Notes under the pieces: model-generated | What the model saw: only the letters and a program-made list of their open reading frames with translations | Databases searched by the model: none | Told to the model about the DNA's origin: nothing | Source: Chrysemys picta bellii | Taxonomy: Eukaryota > Chordata > Testudines > Emydidae | Assembly: GCF_011386835.1 (NCBI RefSeq) | Contig: NC_088805.1 | Span: forward strand, 20,890,836-20,954,835 | Direction: 5' to 3' | Length of the DNA stretch: 64,000 bases | Made by a program: the position numbers and the translations under genes | Shown here: one piece after another, positions 21,950-43,680 of the stretch | How positions within the stretch are numbered: the first letter of the stretch is position 1 | Layout: the number at the start of each line of letters is the position of its first letter

Positions 21950-22259
21950 AAGTTATTTTGCTGGATAATGGCAATGTGTATGTATTCATTGTTGGGAAAA
22001 GGTGTATAAGTGAAGAGTGGAAGTTTCCTTTCTAAGTTAAAAGAAGCCAAGAAGGAGAGAAGGAAAAAGAACAGAACAAGTTAACTGAGGAAAAAAATAC
22101 AGCTAGCAAGCTCAGTCCAAAGATAAGATGCTGGCACCATCCAAGGACACTGCCCAGAGCTAAGACTTGGCCGACAGCCAAGAAAAGGGGGGGCCTGAAT
22201 GTGCCCAAGCAACTATGAGATCTGCAAAACACTGGCAGGCATTAATGAAATGTGTTAGT
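21950..22259 (+). other. Unassigned insert inside the provirus
   Basis: No retroviral motif recognised in any frame. It is more A/G-rich than the flanking pol sequence (runs like AAAGAAGCCAAGAAGGAGAG). It may be an unrelated insertion or a captured host segment filling the pol deletion. Confidence 0.4.
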
Positions 22260-22560
22260 TTTCTTTTCTCACAGATAAAAGAAGTGCTACCCAAAGACCC
22301 TAGCAGCCCTGCCATTCATTGAAACAAGGAGACTGAGTCTACGTGAAGTCCATCAACAAAAAACTGCTTTGGCTCCACACTGGAAAGGCCCTTTCCAAGT
22401 CCTGTTAACCACCAACACCGCTGTGAAGTACCAAGGACTGCCCACCTGGACCCAGGCTTCTCACTGTAAAAAGACCCCTCCACCTCGGGAGGACTCTCCG
22501 ACTGATGATAAGCCTATTTAAAGACAGGGTGATGTGCTAGTAACCTCTCCCCTGTATGAT
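22260..22560 (+). pseudogene. Misplaced integrase C-terminal fragment
   Basis: A frame here reads PHWKGPFQVLLTTNTAVK then a Trp/His-containing tail, the WKGP motif of the gammaretroviral integrase C-terminus. It lies upstream of the integrase core, and a second WKGP motif occurs at the normal place (about 23495). The order is therefore scrambled, as if two related proviruses had recombined. Confidence 0.7.
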
Positions 22561-22684
22561 GCTGAACCACACTGTTTCAGGAAAAGAGAAGAAGGAACAC
22601 TTGCTTCATTGAAACCACAAAGTCCAGGAATTCATGACTACAAAAGACATTAAGAACTGACCCTGGTGAAGAAACAAAGAATTA

Positions 22685-23597
22685 TACGCTGGCAGGGAGG
22701 CTCTTACACCCCTGGCCTCCCAGGTACAGGCTGAATGTCTAGTCTGCCAAAAGAACAACCCTCGAGCTGGAGTGTCAGTGCCACCAGCCACTCTGGAACC
22801 TACCCCAGGCCCAGGGCTGGTTTGGCAAATAGACTTTACTGAGTTCCCCCGGACCCAAGGATTCAAATACCTTTTCATCTTGGTGGATCGATTCAGCGGA
22901 TGGCCTGAAGCCTTCCCATGCCATAACAACACTGCCAAAACGGTGGCTCTGAAATTTGTCAAGGAGATCATTCCCCACTTCGGCCTCCCCCAGTGAATGG
23001 AATCTGACAACGGAACACACTTCACATCCCAAGTTGTTCAGAAGATATCGGATGCCCTGCAAATCCCCTGGAAGCTCCACACTCCATGGCGACCGCAGGC
23101 CAGTGGAGTAGTGGAACGCACAAATCAGACACTTAAGCGGCACCTCTCAAAGGTCTGCAAAGAGGCTTCCCTTAAGTGGCCTGATGCCTTACCCCTTGTT
23201 TTGCTCCACATGCGCTCTCTCCCAAAGGGCAGGTTAGGGCTCAGTCCCTTCGAGATTATGTTTGGAAGGGCATGGCCTATGAATGGTACACCGGTTCTGG
23301 CAGGGGAGTGGGAAATGGGGTGTGGCTTTTTATCTCAGTACATGTGCTCTCTGTCTGCTGTTCTCTGTTCTCTCCACAGGTATACCAGAGATTTGCAGCC
23401 TCTCCCGCTGGATGCCCCTGTCCATTCCTTGCAGCCAGGCGATTCCGTTCTCGTTTGGACCTGGAAGGACAAGCCTCTCCAAGAGAAGTGGAAGGGACCC
23501 CACACCATCCTGCTGGTCTCCCACACAGCAGCAAAGGTCAAGGGACACAAGAACTGGATTCAATCACTCCTGTCTGAAGGCAGTGCCCGCTCCTGAA
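22685..23597 (+). pseudogene. ERV integrase
   Basis: The zinc-finger end (CLVCQK) is followed by the catalytic core: Asp in WQIDF (about 22825), Asp in ESDNG (about 23005) and Glu in VVERTNQ (about 23115), so the D,D-E triad is present. One in-frame stop TGA sits at 22994-22996, just before the second Asp. After the core, a stretch ending in a CCACAG acceptor-like site (about 23380) interrupts the match. The C-terminal domain with the WKGP motif follows in the same frame. Confidence 0.85.
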
Positions 23598-23881
23598 CGG
23601 TGGACCGTCCAGCCTATGGAAAAGGACTACCAGCGATGACCTGAGACTTAAACTGTTATTCAAAAGGCAATAAGGCCTGCTGGGAATGCCCTGTGGTCTC
23701 TTTGGACAGTCGCAGCGCACTCCCCGTGAAAACTCTAAGCGTTGGTTGTGTTTACTCTCACAGGGCCGGCCTAACCTGGTGGCCTGGTCCTTTTGTTTTT
23801 AATCTGCCTACTATTGGTAATTGATATTTTGTGGGTATTTGGGGAATTGTAATTGTTAGGCCCTAGGGTCACCTGCCCAGC

Positions 23882-24250
23882 ATGAGTTCAGGTCCAGGGT
23901 CTGCCACAGTGGTACTCTTTGCCATAGGGACACTCCTTTCGTTACCTCCCGTTTCCCCCCAGGCACATGTGGGATGGAAAGGGATCCCTACTAACTTGGA
24001 AACAAACACATATGAATCCTTGAAGGTTTGCTTTGCCCAAGAGTTTAACCTCTCTAACTGCTGAGTATGCTCCCAAATCCCGCACCACGCAGCAGGGTTA
24101 TCCTGGAGGGTGGTCCCCCAAAATTGGTCAGATATCTGCTGGGGATGGTTCAGTAGGGGAAGAAATACCTCGGGTACCCCCTTGTCACAAAACTGTACCA
24201 TTGAATCCCAGTATGCATTAAGGGACAACCCCTGGCGGCCCCAGGCAGCG
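23882..24250 (+). pseudogene. ERV env, signal peptide and short surface remnant
   Basis: The frame starts with a hydrophobic leader (VVLFAIGTLLSLPPV) followed by about 35 residues and a stop at 24062-24064. Remnants of surface protein with cysteines continue in another frame. The surface subunit is far shorter than usual, so most of it, including any receptor-binding part, is deleted. Confidence 0.65.
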
Positions 24251-24881
24251 TAAATCTTTGTATGCCACCTCAGAGCCCATTAAGGAAGAAGACAGGTTGG
24301 GTATAATCCTCCTCCCATCCTATGGGGTGGAACGGCTAACCCAATTTTATCATAGGCTCTCTGTGTTTCTCACCACATTCGCCAATGAAACCTTGGCCAT
24401 AGAGAAGAGCCTTAACTCAGAGCTATACCAGCTCCGGTTGCTGTCCGTGCAAAACAGACAGGCCTTAAATTATATTTTAGCCTCCCAGGGCGGGGTGTGT
24501 GCCTTTATTGGGAATGAATGTTGTACTTAGGTCCCGGAAAACTCACAGGACATTAACAAGCACATCCTGTTGGCCAAACAGGCTTTCAAGCAGTAGAAGG
24601 CCAAGGAAAGGAAACCCACAGTTTTCAATTTCCTTTGAAGTTGGTTGCCCAACCTAGGAGGACTGGGGGGTGGCCTTGTGCGTCTCCTCCTCACTGGTGT
24701 GGTACTGTGCCTGGTCACCCTCCTCCTAATTGCTTGTTTTAAAATGCTCCTCCGTAAGCTTTGTGCCCCCCGTTCCCCAAAAATCCCGGCATACCCTCTC
24801 ATTGAAAACCCCAGCTTCATAGCACTTAATCATATCTTGTCCACAGAATATGAGAAAACTCAGCCAAAAGCTTGTTGAGTA
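24251..24881 (+). pseudogene. ERV env, transmembrane subunit remnants
   Basis: One frame (24258-24530) carries the coiled region and the motif QNRQALNYIL followed by a CX6CC cluster, diagnostic of gammaretroviral-type transmembrane proteins. It ends at a stop directly after the cysteines. Another frame (24645-24878) has the membrane anchor (LLLTGVVLCLVTLLLIACF) and cytoplasmic tail. Stops separate the two pieces. Confidence 0.8.
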
Positions 24882-24883
24882 TT

Positions 24884-24898
24884 CTCAAAGGAGGGAGT
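24884..24898 (+). promoter_or_regulatory. Polypurine tract
   Basis: CAAAGGAGGGAG lies immediately before the 3' LTR, the expected place and composition for the primer of plus-strand synthesis. Confidence 0.8.
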
Positions 24899-25475
24899 TG
24901 TTGACGTCACTAGGCCTCACCCTAGGTAACTCGGGAGGGTGGAAGGCCACTAAGTGTCAATGAAGCCTTCCTGCACTAGGCCTAAGTGAACCAAACTCTA
25001 TCCTTCCATGTTTAAACTCTAATCAACCTCAAAAGCCAGGTGCAATTGGAATATGTAAGCAACCAGTTATCTGTGTGCAACCCCCTGCTCAAGCAGTAAT
25101 AATGAGGCCTGCATGTTTCTGGCTGAAGGGAAAAAGGACAAGATAACGGTTTAAAAAAGTTACTAACAAGCTAGGCTTATAGCTGCCAAGAATGACTTAA
25201 CTATTACCAGGGATGGGAGGGGTAGAGGGAGGAAGGGGGGGAGAAAGGGAGGGCTAGAGGGGAAAGGGGGGGGTGAGGCTTAACTGCAAAATGTATAAAA
25301 GAAGAAAAACTGTTCCTGTTAATGTGCTTGATCTGAGATGTGCCTGTCTCCTTGCACCGCTTTGGGATCCCAAATAAACTTTGTTTGCTTCTCCCCCTGG
25401 TGTGTTTATTGGCGCGAAGCACACCGGGCAACGAACCCGCTGTTGCTTTGCCTCGGGCACTCTGTGCTGGCAACA
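24899..25475 (+). repeat. 3' LTR
   Basis: Same length and sequence as the 5' LTR apart from A at 25141 where the 5' copy has C (19608). TATA box at 25294 and AATAAA at 25373-25378. Its polyadenylation signal could end transcripts on the plus strand, antisense to the neighbouring genes. Confidence 0.95.
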
Positions 25476-25479
25476 GACT

Positions 25480-25900
25480 TATTACGCATGGCTGGTCGGT
25501 GCTAGAAAGCTGGATCAGCTTAACAACATTGCTCAGGGCTGTGAACAAATTCATGCACTATGCCAGTAATTAAGCCTAAACCCCAGTCCTAACCCCACCA
25601 CTAAATCGATAGGAGAATTCTTCCATGGACCTAGCTACCGTCTCTTGGAGAGGTGGACAGCTAGGACAGCATAGCTGTAACAGTGCTGCTTATTTTTCTA
25701 GTATAAATGTACCCATGGACACAGGCAGCTGCCCGGACAAGTGTGTACCAAGTTTTTAATTGTAGAAGGCCTGATCTGTCCATGAAGAGTTATATCGGTA
25801 TAACTATGTAAGTTCGGGGTGTTTTTTTTTTTTTAAACCATTATAGTTTGAGTTCAAGCCTTAGTCTCAGTTATCCAGTATGAAAGGGAACATCACTTAT
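25480..25900. repeat. Old MITE sequence flanking the provirus
   Basis: Fragments such as GTAGCTAGGACAG/CATAGCTGTAACAG and TTATATCGGTATAACTATGTAAG resemble the interiors of Harbinger-like MITEs seen elsewhere in the window, but clean ends were not found. Confidence 0.35.
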
Positions 25901-25985
25901 GGTCTCGATGCCAGTGCCATGAGTGCAGGGGACTGAACTAGATGACCTCTCAAGGTCCCTTCCAGTCCTATGATTCTATTTCACT
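25900..25985 (+). repeat. CR1 LINE 3' end fragment
   Basis: GGGACTGAACTAGATGACC, TCTCAAGGTCCCTTCCAGTC and CTATGATTCTATT form the standard CR1 3' end. It closely matches the end of the CR1 copy at 39.8 kb. Confidence 0.85.
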
Positions 25986-25989
25986 TCAC

Positions 25990-26240
25990 AAACCACAATA
26001 TGACTTGGTCTACACTGCAAAGTCCTGGCAGTATAGTTATGTCTGCTAGAGGTGAGAAAAATTCACAAAGCTCTGGGCAACATAGCTATGCCTGCAGAAC
26101 CTCCATTGTCAATGGAACTATGCTGACAAGAGAGTGCTTTGGCAATTTAGCTACCTACCATTGTTTTTAGTATGTTGGTGGAAAATCTGCACCTTAAATA
26201 GGGGGGTATGCTGGCACAGACACTCTAGTTTAGACATCAC
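25990..26240. mobile_element. Harbinger-like MITE remnant
   Basis: Starts near TTGGTCTACACTGCAAAGTC and contains CATAGCTATGCC and AACTATGCTGACAAGAG blocks typical of the MITEs with GTCTACAC ends found at 37.3, 38.6 and 60.9 kb. Right end uncertain. Confidence 0.45.
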
Positions 26241-28700
26241 TTAAGATACTGGCATAAACAACTACATCCACACTGCAGTTCGGGGAAGCTTGCTACTTGA
26301 ACTGTACTAGCACAGTTAAAGCAACAAAAAAACCTTCTAGTGTACATATGCTAAAAGCAGATTTTATAAAAACCTACAACTATCTCCAGGAATCTTTACA
26401 TTAAATTCAAAGAAGTATCCCAATGAACAAACAGGTTTATTTGCTTTCAAATCAAACATTCCGGTGTGGAATCTGCAGCCCAGACCCAGCAGTATTGTGC
26501 CAGTGAATGAGAACCCAGAACTGGACCTGAGAGCAGCCTCTCCAGGGTAAGTGAAGGGCAAAAAGTAAGCAAACAGCACACACAGAGCAAATAAAGTAAA
26601 AATGTTCAATTTTAATGATCTAGGGCAGTTTCCTCTAAAGGTTACAAATGAAATTCCCATTGAGTTGACAATATTCCCATAGTTATTTTATTAAGAATGA
26701 CCCAGACTTTGCTCACAGATTGAGGTTGATTAAAAAAACAAAAGAGAGAGAGAGAGGGAAGAGATAATAACGATGATGTAAGTTATACAAAATATTGAGG
26801 GATGTACAAGAAAATCTAGGGGAAGAGAGCATCTCCTAAAGGCACACTGAGACATACCCCTCACAATCCTGCTTTTACCTACGAGACAAAATATGGATCA
26901 AGACCTTCTGGGGATAAAATTAAAACCCTAATTAAAACACTAAGAAACACAAGAGCATAATATCTGCAGCAACTTATTAATAAATATAAAAAGACAAATG
27001 ACTGACAGAATCGTAAGTCCAGAGGCCTTAGATAAAAACCATTTAATAAGTTTCACAGAACTGAACAGAGGAGACAGTCCTTTAAAGAGAGAACCGTATT
27101 CACATCCACAGGTGCTGTAGTTTGTGTGTCAAACCCACAGGGGCTGCTGTACCAGTAGGAATTTACATCCACTGCCACTGCCCTCCCCCAGGGTCCTGCC
27201 CAGGAAGGGAGCTTTAATTTACACAGCTCTGAGCCTCCTGGTGAAGTTTAGCTGGAAAGGGCTCAATCGGCATGTTTCCTAGGCCTGGTCTTTGCTTAAA
27301 ATGCAGGTTGACATAGCGATGATGATCAGGGGTGTGAAAAATCTACACCCGAGTGCTGTAACTATGTTGACCTAACTCCTGGTGTAGATGCAGCTAGACT
27401 GACAGAAGCATGCTTCCGTCAACCTACCTACAGCATCCCTACAGTGACAGAAAAACCCCTTCTGTCGCTGTATCTACACTATGGTGCTGTAGCTATGCCT
27501 TATAGTCCCCGTAATTTAGAGATGCCTTTAGGCATCCCATTCCTAAGGCACCAGCTGGCCTCATAAGTATGAGGGTTGTGGGAGGCTTGCACCACTGCTA
27601 CTTCTCTCTCCCATCCCCTAAGAAAGTTGGTCCCATAGATGGTGAATTAAGCCCAAAGTCTGACCAAAAATATCCTCAGCAGCTTCATGTGCCCAAAACA
27701 CAGAAAACTAAAATGTTGCTCACGGAGGAACAAAGGCCATCAGGCCTTGGTTAAAAGCAGCTGTTTCTTAAGCTGTGTTGCATGTTCTCCCCTCTAAACT
27801 CTTTCTAAGTTAGGGGCATAGTCTCCTCTTCTTCTGCACATAGATCCAGGGGAAAATGCTTTGGGCCAAATTTTCATCCGCAGCCTCTGAAACCATGTGA
27901 GTGTATTTGCACACCTACTCGACAGCACATACAAATCCCACATTATTGCACACAACTCCCCCATCGGAATGGGCAGATGAATAATGAGGATTTGTATATG
28001 CAAAGTTTCTGCATGCTAGATTGAAGCCTACTGAAAATTTGAACCTTACATTTTACACATTTAGGCCAAAATGCAGCAGAGAGCTACCTAGCAAGTCCAA
28101 GGGATGGCAAACCAACTGCAATATAATTGGCCGTCTACCACAGGCAGTACTGAACCCCCTCTAAGGTTTCGTACTTTGCAGTTTGTGATAACAGTACTTT
28201 ACATGTTCAAAGTGGTTTAACCTTAATTAAAGGGTTTGTGAAACAATTACCTAGGCTGGAGATACCCTGCATACATAGGCAGCTATAAATCTATGTTCTG
28301 GGATTGTCCAAGTATAAGAACACATTGGAACCATCTGCTGTTAGTAACATCTTTAAAATAAAAAGATCAGCGTATCCCCTGATACACACATACCAGCCCA
28401 CTTTCCAAAATTAGATCTCATTCATGAAAGGAACAGTTTCTCAAGCTTAAAGATGGCAAAGAAAGTTAAGTCTCTAGCCAGAGAATTCAGGGCCACCAGT
28501 ATAACAATAGATTTCTGATCCCAAACAAATTGCATGTGAAAGTCATGGATAGTATGCAAAAAAGTCTCAAATTCTGGAAATCACTGCAGCTACAGATGAA
28601 GAAATTCTGTAAACTAAAGAGGTTTTTAAAGTAGTACATAGAGGTCTTCAATCTATAAAATGAAAAGAAAAAAATCTATTTAAAAATGTTTTGCACTTGC
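26241..28700. other. Intergenic DNA between PUS1 and the provirus
   Basis: Apart from the MITE at 27281-27500 and a GA run at about 26742-26760, I see no gene or clear element. The left part could include the distal PUS1 3'UTR; candidate AATAAA (minus strand) lies at 26702-26697, but no proximal signal stands out. Confidence 0.4.
27281..27500. mobile_element. Harbinger-like MITE
   Basis: Ends AGGCCTGGTC...and ...GTAGCTATGCCT. The interior contains ACTATGTTGACCTAACTCC and two GTAGATGCAGC / GTATCTACAC blocks, as in the other MITEs with a GTC(T/G)ACAC signature. Confidence 0.5.
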
Positions 28701-29073
28701 CTTATGTGGAGATTACACGTTTAAATATCTGTATGTTTCATATAAGCACTTTTACTGTAATAAAAACATAATTCAAATTACATAATGAAAACAATTCCTG
28801 CACAACAAGATTCCTTTATAAAGTATATTTTTTGTTATTTTAGTTTTCAAGTATTCCACGTTCCAATGCATCAGTTAGTGGTGTACACAGTCACTTTCAG
28901 GGTCACTGCTGCATTATTCCCCCCCCCAGTTCCTTTTGGTCGTCTGTGACTACTCGTTTTCAGCATGCAAGAAAACCTCTGCTTTACTGGATTGCTGGAT
29001 TTAGAAAGGCCACTTAGTTCTACCCAAACTGAATCACAAGCAGCAAAGATCCCAGCTCCTGCTATTTACTGAC

Positions 29074-40535
<11,462 letters not shown>

Positions 40536-40880
40536 CTAACACACGGCGGCGGCCGGGCTGCCCTGGTGCTGGGCGGAGCAGGAGGCGGAGCGAGGGGCGG
40601 GACCGAGCGAGGGCAGTGAGCGGGGGCGGGGGACCGTGAGGTGAGCTAAGCTCCGCGGCCCAGCTCGCTGCCCTCCCGCCGCTGGGGGGCTGCCCGCGCC
40701 CTGCTCCCTACCTCAGCCCCCGCCGGGGACCGGGCCGCCTGCAGAAGTGAGCGCAGCGCGGGGTCCCGCCGGGATCCGCACTCCCCGGGCGCTGCGCACT
40801 GCGGGGATCCCATAGGCCGGGCCAGTCCCGTGCAGGCAGGAGCCAGCTGCGGGGGGCCTGGATTCCGGCTTCTCCAGCGC

Positions 40881-42349
40881 TGCGGGGCGGAGCTGAGCTC
40901 TGTCAATGTAAGCAACGAGGCTGGGTTCAGCCACTCCTGGCCCCAGGCATCTAGGCCCCCCCTCCACCCCCTGACCTGTGTGTGACTTTCACTCCAAGTC
41001 TGGCCCTGGCCTTCCCTCCTGCCCCACATCCAGATCTTCACCCCACCCCACTTGTGCTACCCTTCTCAGGCTCTTATCTTGTTGTGATCTATGATGTGAT
41101 CTTCTCAGGCATAGTTTTAAATAGTTGTTAATGCCTAGTTGTTAATGAGAGCCAGAGCGGTCAGCTCCATTTACTAAGCTTTTTTCTTTGCTGATTATAT
41201 TTGTTTTTATTTAAAGTGGATTTTTGTTCAAATCATCCTTTCACCATTAATTAAGAACATGATTCAGCAAAGCATTTAAGCCCATGTTTAAATCCATCCC
41301 TATTCAGTAAAGCACTTCAGCACACGCTTAAGGGAAGCTGGGGGTGAGCTAGGACAGGCAGATAAAGCAATTTACCCAAAGTCACAGACAGCATCAATGC
41401 CAGAGTTGGGATTAGAACTCACCCACAAAAGTCTAAATTTACTGCATAGCCTGCAGAGCTTTGCCTAATGGCCAATGTGTCTGTGGAATAGCAGGCAACA
41501 GCTGATGCTGCAGCAGCTGATAATACATCATCAGAGGGCTGCCCCTCCAATGACATGTTACATTAATATATTATCAGAGCAGGACAGCACTGTGGGGCTC
41601 ATGATGTATTAGCTTAGTATATCACCCTAGAACCAGCAGTCTGATAATGTATTGCTCGCTGCTCAAATGCCATCGCTGTCCCGTGGAATAGCACTGGGCA
41701 AATAATGGATTTTTTGGTTTGCTGGCGATTCTGAAAAAATTAAAAACAAATCATTTCAGACTGAACGGTAAATGGAAATTTTTTTTTTTAACTATTGGTG
41801 AATTGAAAACATTTCATTTCAGGTGAAATGAAATGCTTCATTTGACTTGAAACAAAATGTTTCATTTCAATTTAGAGCATTTTTAAATGTTTTAAATATT
41901 TTCAAAATAAAATTAAAGGAAATGTCTAAACAAAATGTCATTTTGAATCAAAATCAAAAGTTTTGTTACAAAAATATCAAAATTAAACGTTTTGAATTTT
42001 GGGGGGAAATTTTAGGGGTTTGTTTCTAATGGAAATAATTTGGCAAAATTAACACAAATTTTCAAAATTTGTTCATGTCACCGAATCTGCATTTTTGCCG
42101 AAAAAAAGGTTGGATCAAAATGGTTTTGCCCTGATCTACTTGGGACTCTGCACGTTTTGTTTTCCCCACCTATCTTATCATTCTTTACACAAACTATCTG
42201 GCAGCGTATTCTGCAGCAAACTATATCTATATTGATTTGCACAATTATAAGGTAAGGTGTCACCTTATCAGGCACCAGCATGTACCTCCTGAAAAGCAGA
42301 GTGCATCTGGAAATTGCTTTCTCATGCTCTGAGTCTCTGTGCTTTATAG
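40881..42349. other. Intergenic DNA upstream of PUS1
   Basis: AT-rich with MIR-like sequence at about 41340-41440 (AGTCACAGACAGC...GGGATTAGAACTCAC). From about 41690 to 42125 there is an AAATGTTTCATTTC-rich repeat related to 62.72-63.5 kb and 49.45-49.87 kb. No gene seen. Confidence 0.45.
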
Positions 42350-42759
42350 CAGTGGCTCTCAACCTTTCCAGACTACTGTACCCCTTTCAGGAGTCTGATT
42401 TGTCTTACATACCCCAAGTTTCACCTCACTTAAAAACTACTTGCTTACAAAATCAGACATACAAATATAAAGTGTCACAGCACACTATTACTGAAAAATT
42501 GCTTACTTTCTCATTTTTACCATATAATTATAAAATAAATCGATTGGAATATAAATATTGTACTTACATTTCAGTGTATTGTATACAGAGCAGTATAAAC
42601 AAGTCATTTTCTGTATGAAATTTTAATTTGTACTGACTTCGCTAGTGCTTTATATGTAGCCGGTTGTAAAACTAAGCAAATATCTAGATGAGTTGATGCA
42701 CCCCTTGAAGACCTTTGCATACTCGGAGGGGTATGCGTACCCTTGGCTGAGAACCACTG
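42350..42759. mobile_element. hAT MITE (CAGTGG..TCTCAACC type)
   Basis: Ends CAGTGGCTCTCAACCTTTCCAG and GGCTGAGAACCACTG, with duplication CTTTATAG (42342-42349, 42760-42767). 410 bp, AT-rich, non-coding. Confidence 0.9.
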
Positions 42760-43589
42760 CTTTATAGGGCAGAACCACATGAATGGGACTTTGGTTTCTT
42801 TCCATATCGGTAAGAAGTGTCTACAGATTAGCGTCAGGGAGCAACGTCCGTTTATTCAGTTGGAAACGGATGGTTGGCAATTATAAGCAGGCCAGATGAT
42901 CAACCATGGACTTCTTGTTTCTGCTAATAAGGGAAAGAAATACAGCACATCCCTTTCAGGACCAACACGGGATGGGCTCACCTGATCCCAGCCACACTTT
43001 GTTTAGAGAAGTGATAAAAGCCAGCCTGTCAAAATAAGATGAAGCAGATCCACTGCCAATGAAACCATTAATAGCAATTTATAGATTGCTTGGACCAGGG
43101 CTTCTCAAAACATTTTTTATTTCATGGAGTCAACCTCACTGTAATAGCCTATTGTCCCATGGCCAAGTACAGGCACATGGGCCCATTTACCCTCCCATTC
43201 ACAGGTTCATGGGCAAACATCCATTTGGCTCCCCCCCTGCAATTGATAGTTGCACAGTCCTCTCCTAATCCATCTGCAGTTCATACAGGCCTCTTTTCTC
43301 TTCCCAGCCTCAGCCCCATGGACTTAAGAAAATCTGTCTATCTCAGGGTTTTCTATAGAGCCCATCTCTGTAGTATCAAAACACCATTAGTGGTGTTATC
43401 ACTGTGGTAATGCCTAGAGGCCCCAATTTAGATTAAGGCCCTGTTATTACTACATGCGACACAAAAACATAGTAAGAGAACACATCTAACCCCAAGGAGC
43501 TGCAAACTAAATAGACAAGGCCGCTAAAGGAAGGATCATTCATTATCCTCTGTTTCTGTTGTGGGTGAGGGGAGAGGCTATTTGGTTGA

Positions 43590-43680
43590 TTTTTAACATG
43601 GGGAACTGAGGCACAAAGAGCTTAAGTGACTTGCCATCACACAGTAAGTCTGTGGTAGAGTAGGGAAGTGCCCCATCCCT
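43590..43680. repeat. MIR SINE fragment
   Basis: ACATGGGGAACTGAGGCACA and AAGAGCTTAAGTGACTTGCC then CACACAGTAAGTCTGTGG match the MIR core. Confidence 0.65.

Larger units (their letters stand above)
19366..25475 (+). mobile_element. Gammaretrovirus-like endogenous provirus, defective, young LTRs
   Basis: A 6110-bp provirus with two 577-bp LTRs, a tRNA-Lys-type primer site, remnants of gag, protease, reverse transcriptase, integrase and env, and a purine tract before the 3' LTR. A 4-bp target duplication GACT (19362-19365, 25476-25479) fits gammaretroviruses. The MGQ-type gag start, single zinc knuckle, in-frame UAG between gag and pro, and the CX6CC motif in env also fit. The LTRs differ at one base I could find (C 19608, A 25141), so insertion or LTR homogenisation is recent. 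The interior has frameshifts, deletions, stops and a misplaced pol piece, so this copy encodes no complete retroviral polyprotein. Confidence 0.93.

Noticed and set aside
19366..25475. The provirus as replication-competent because its LTRs are nearly identical.
   Set aside because: gag, pol and env are all broken or largely deleted; LTR identity reports age, not coding ability.
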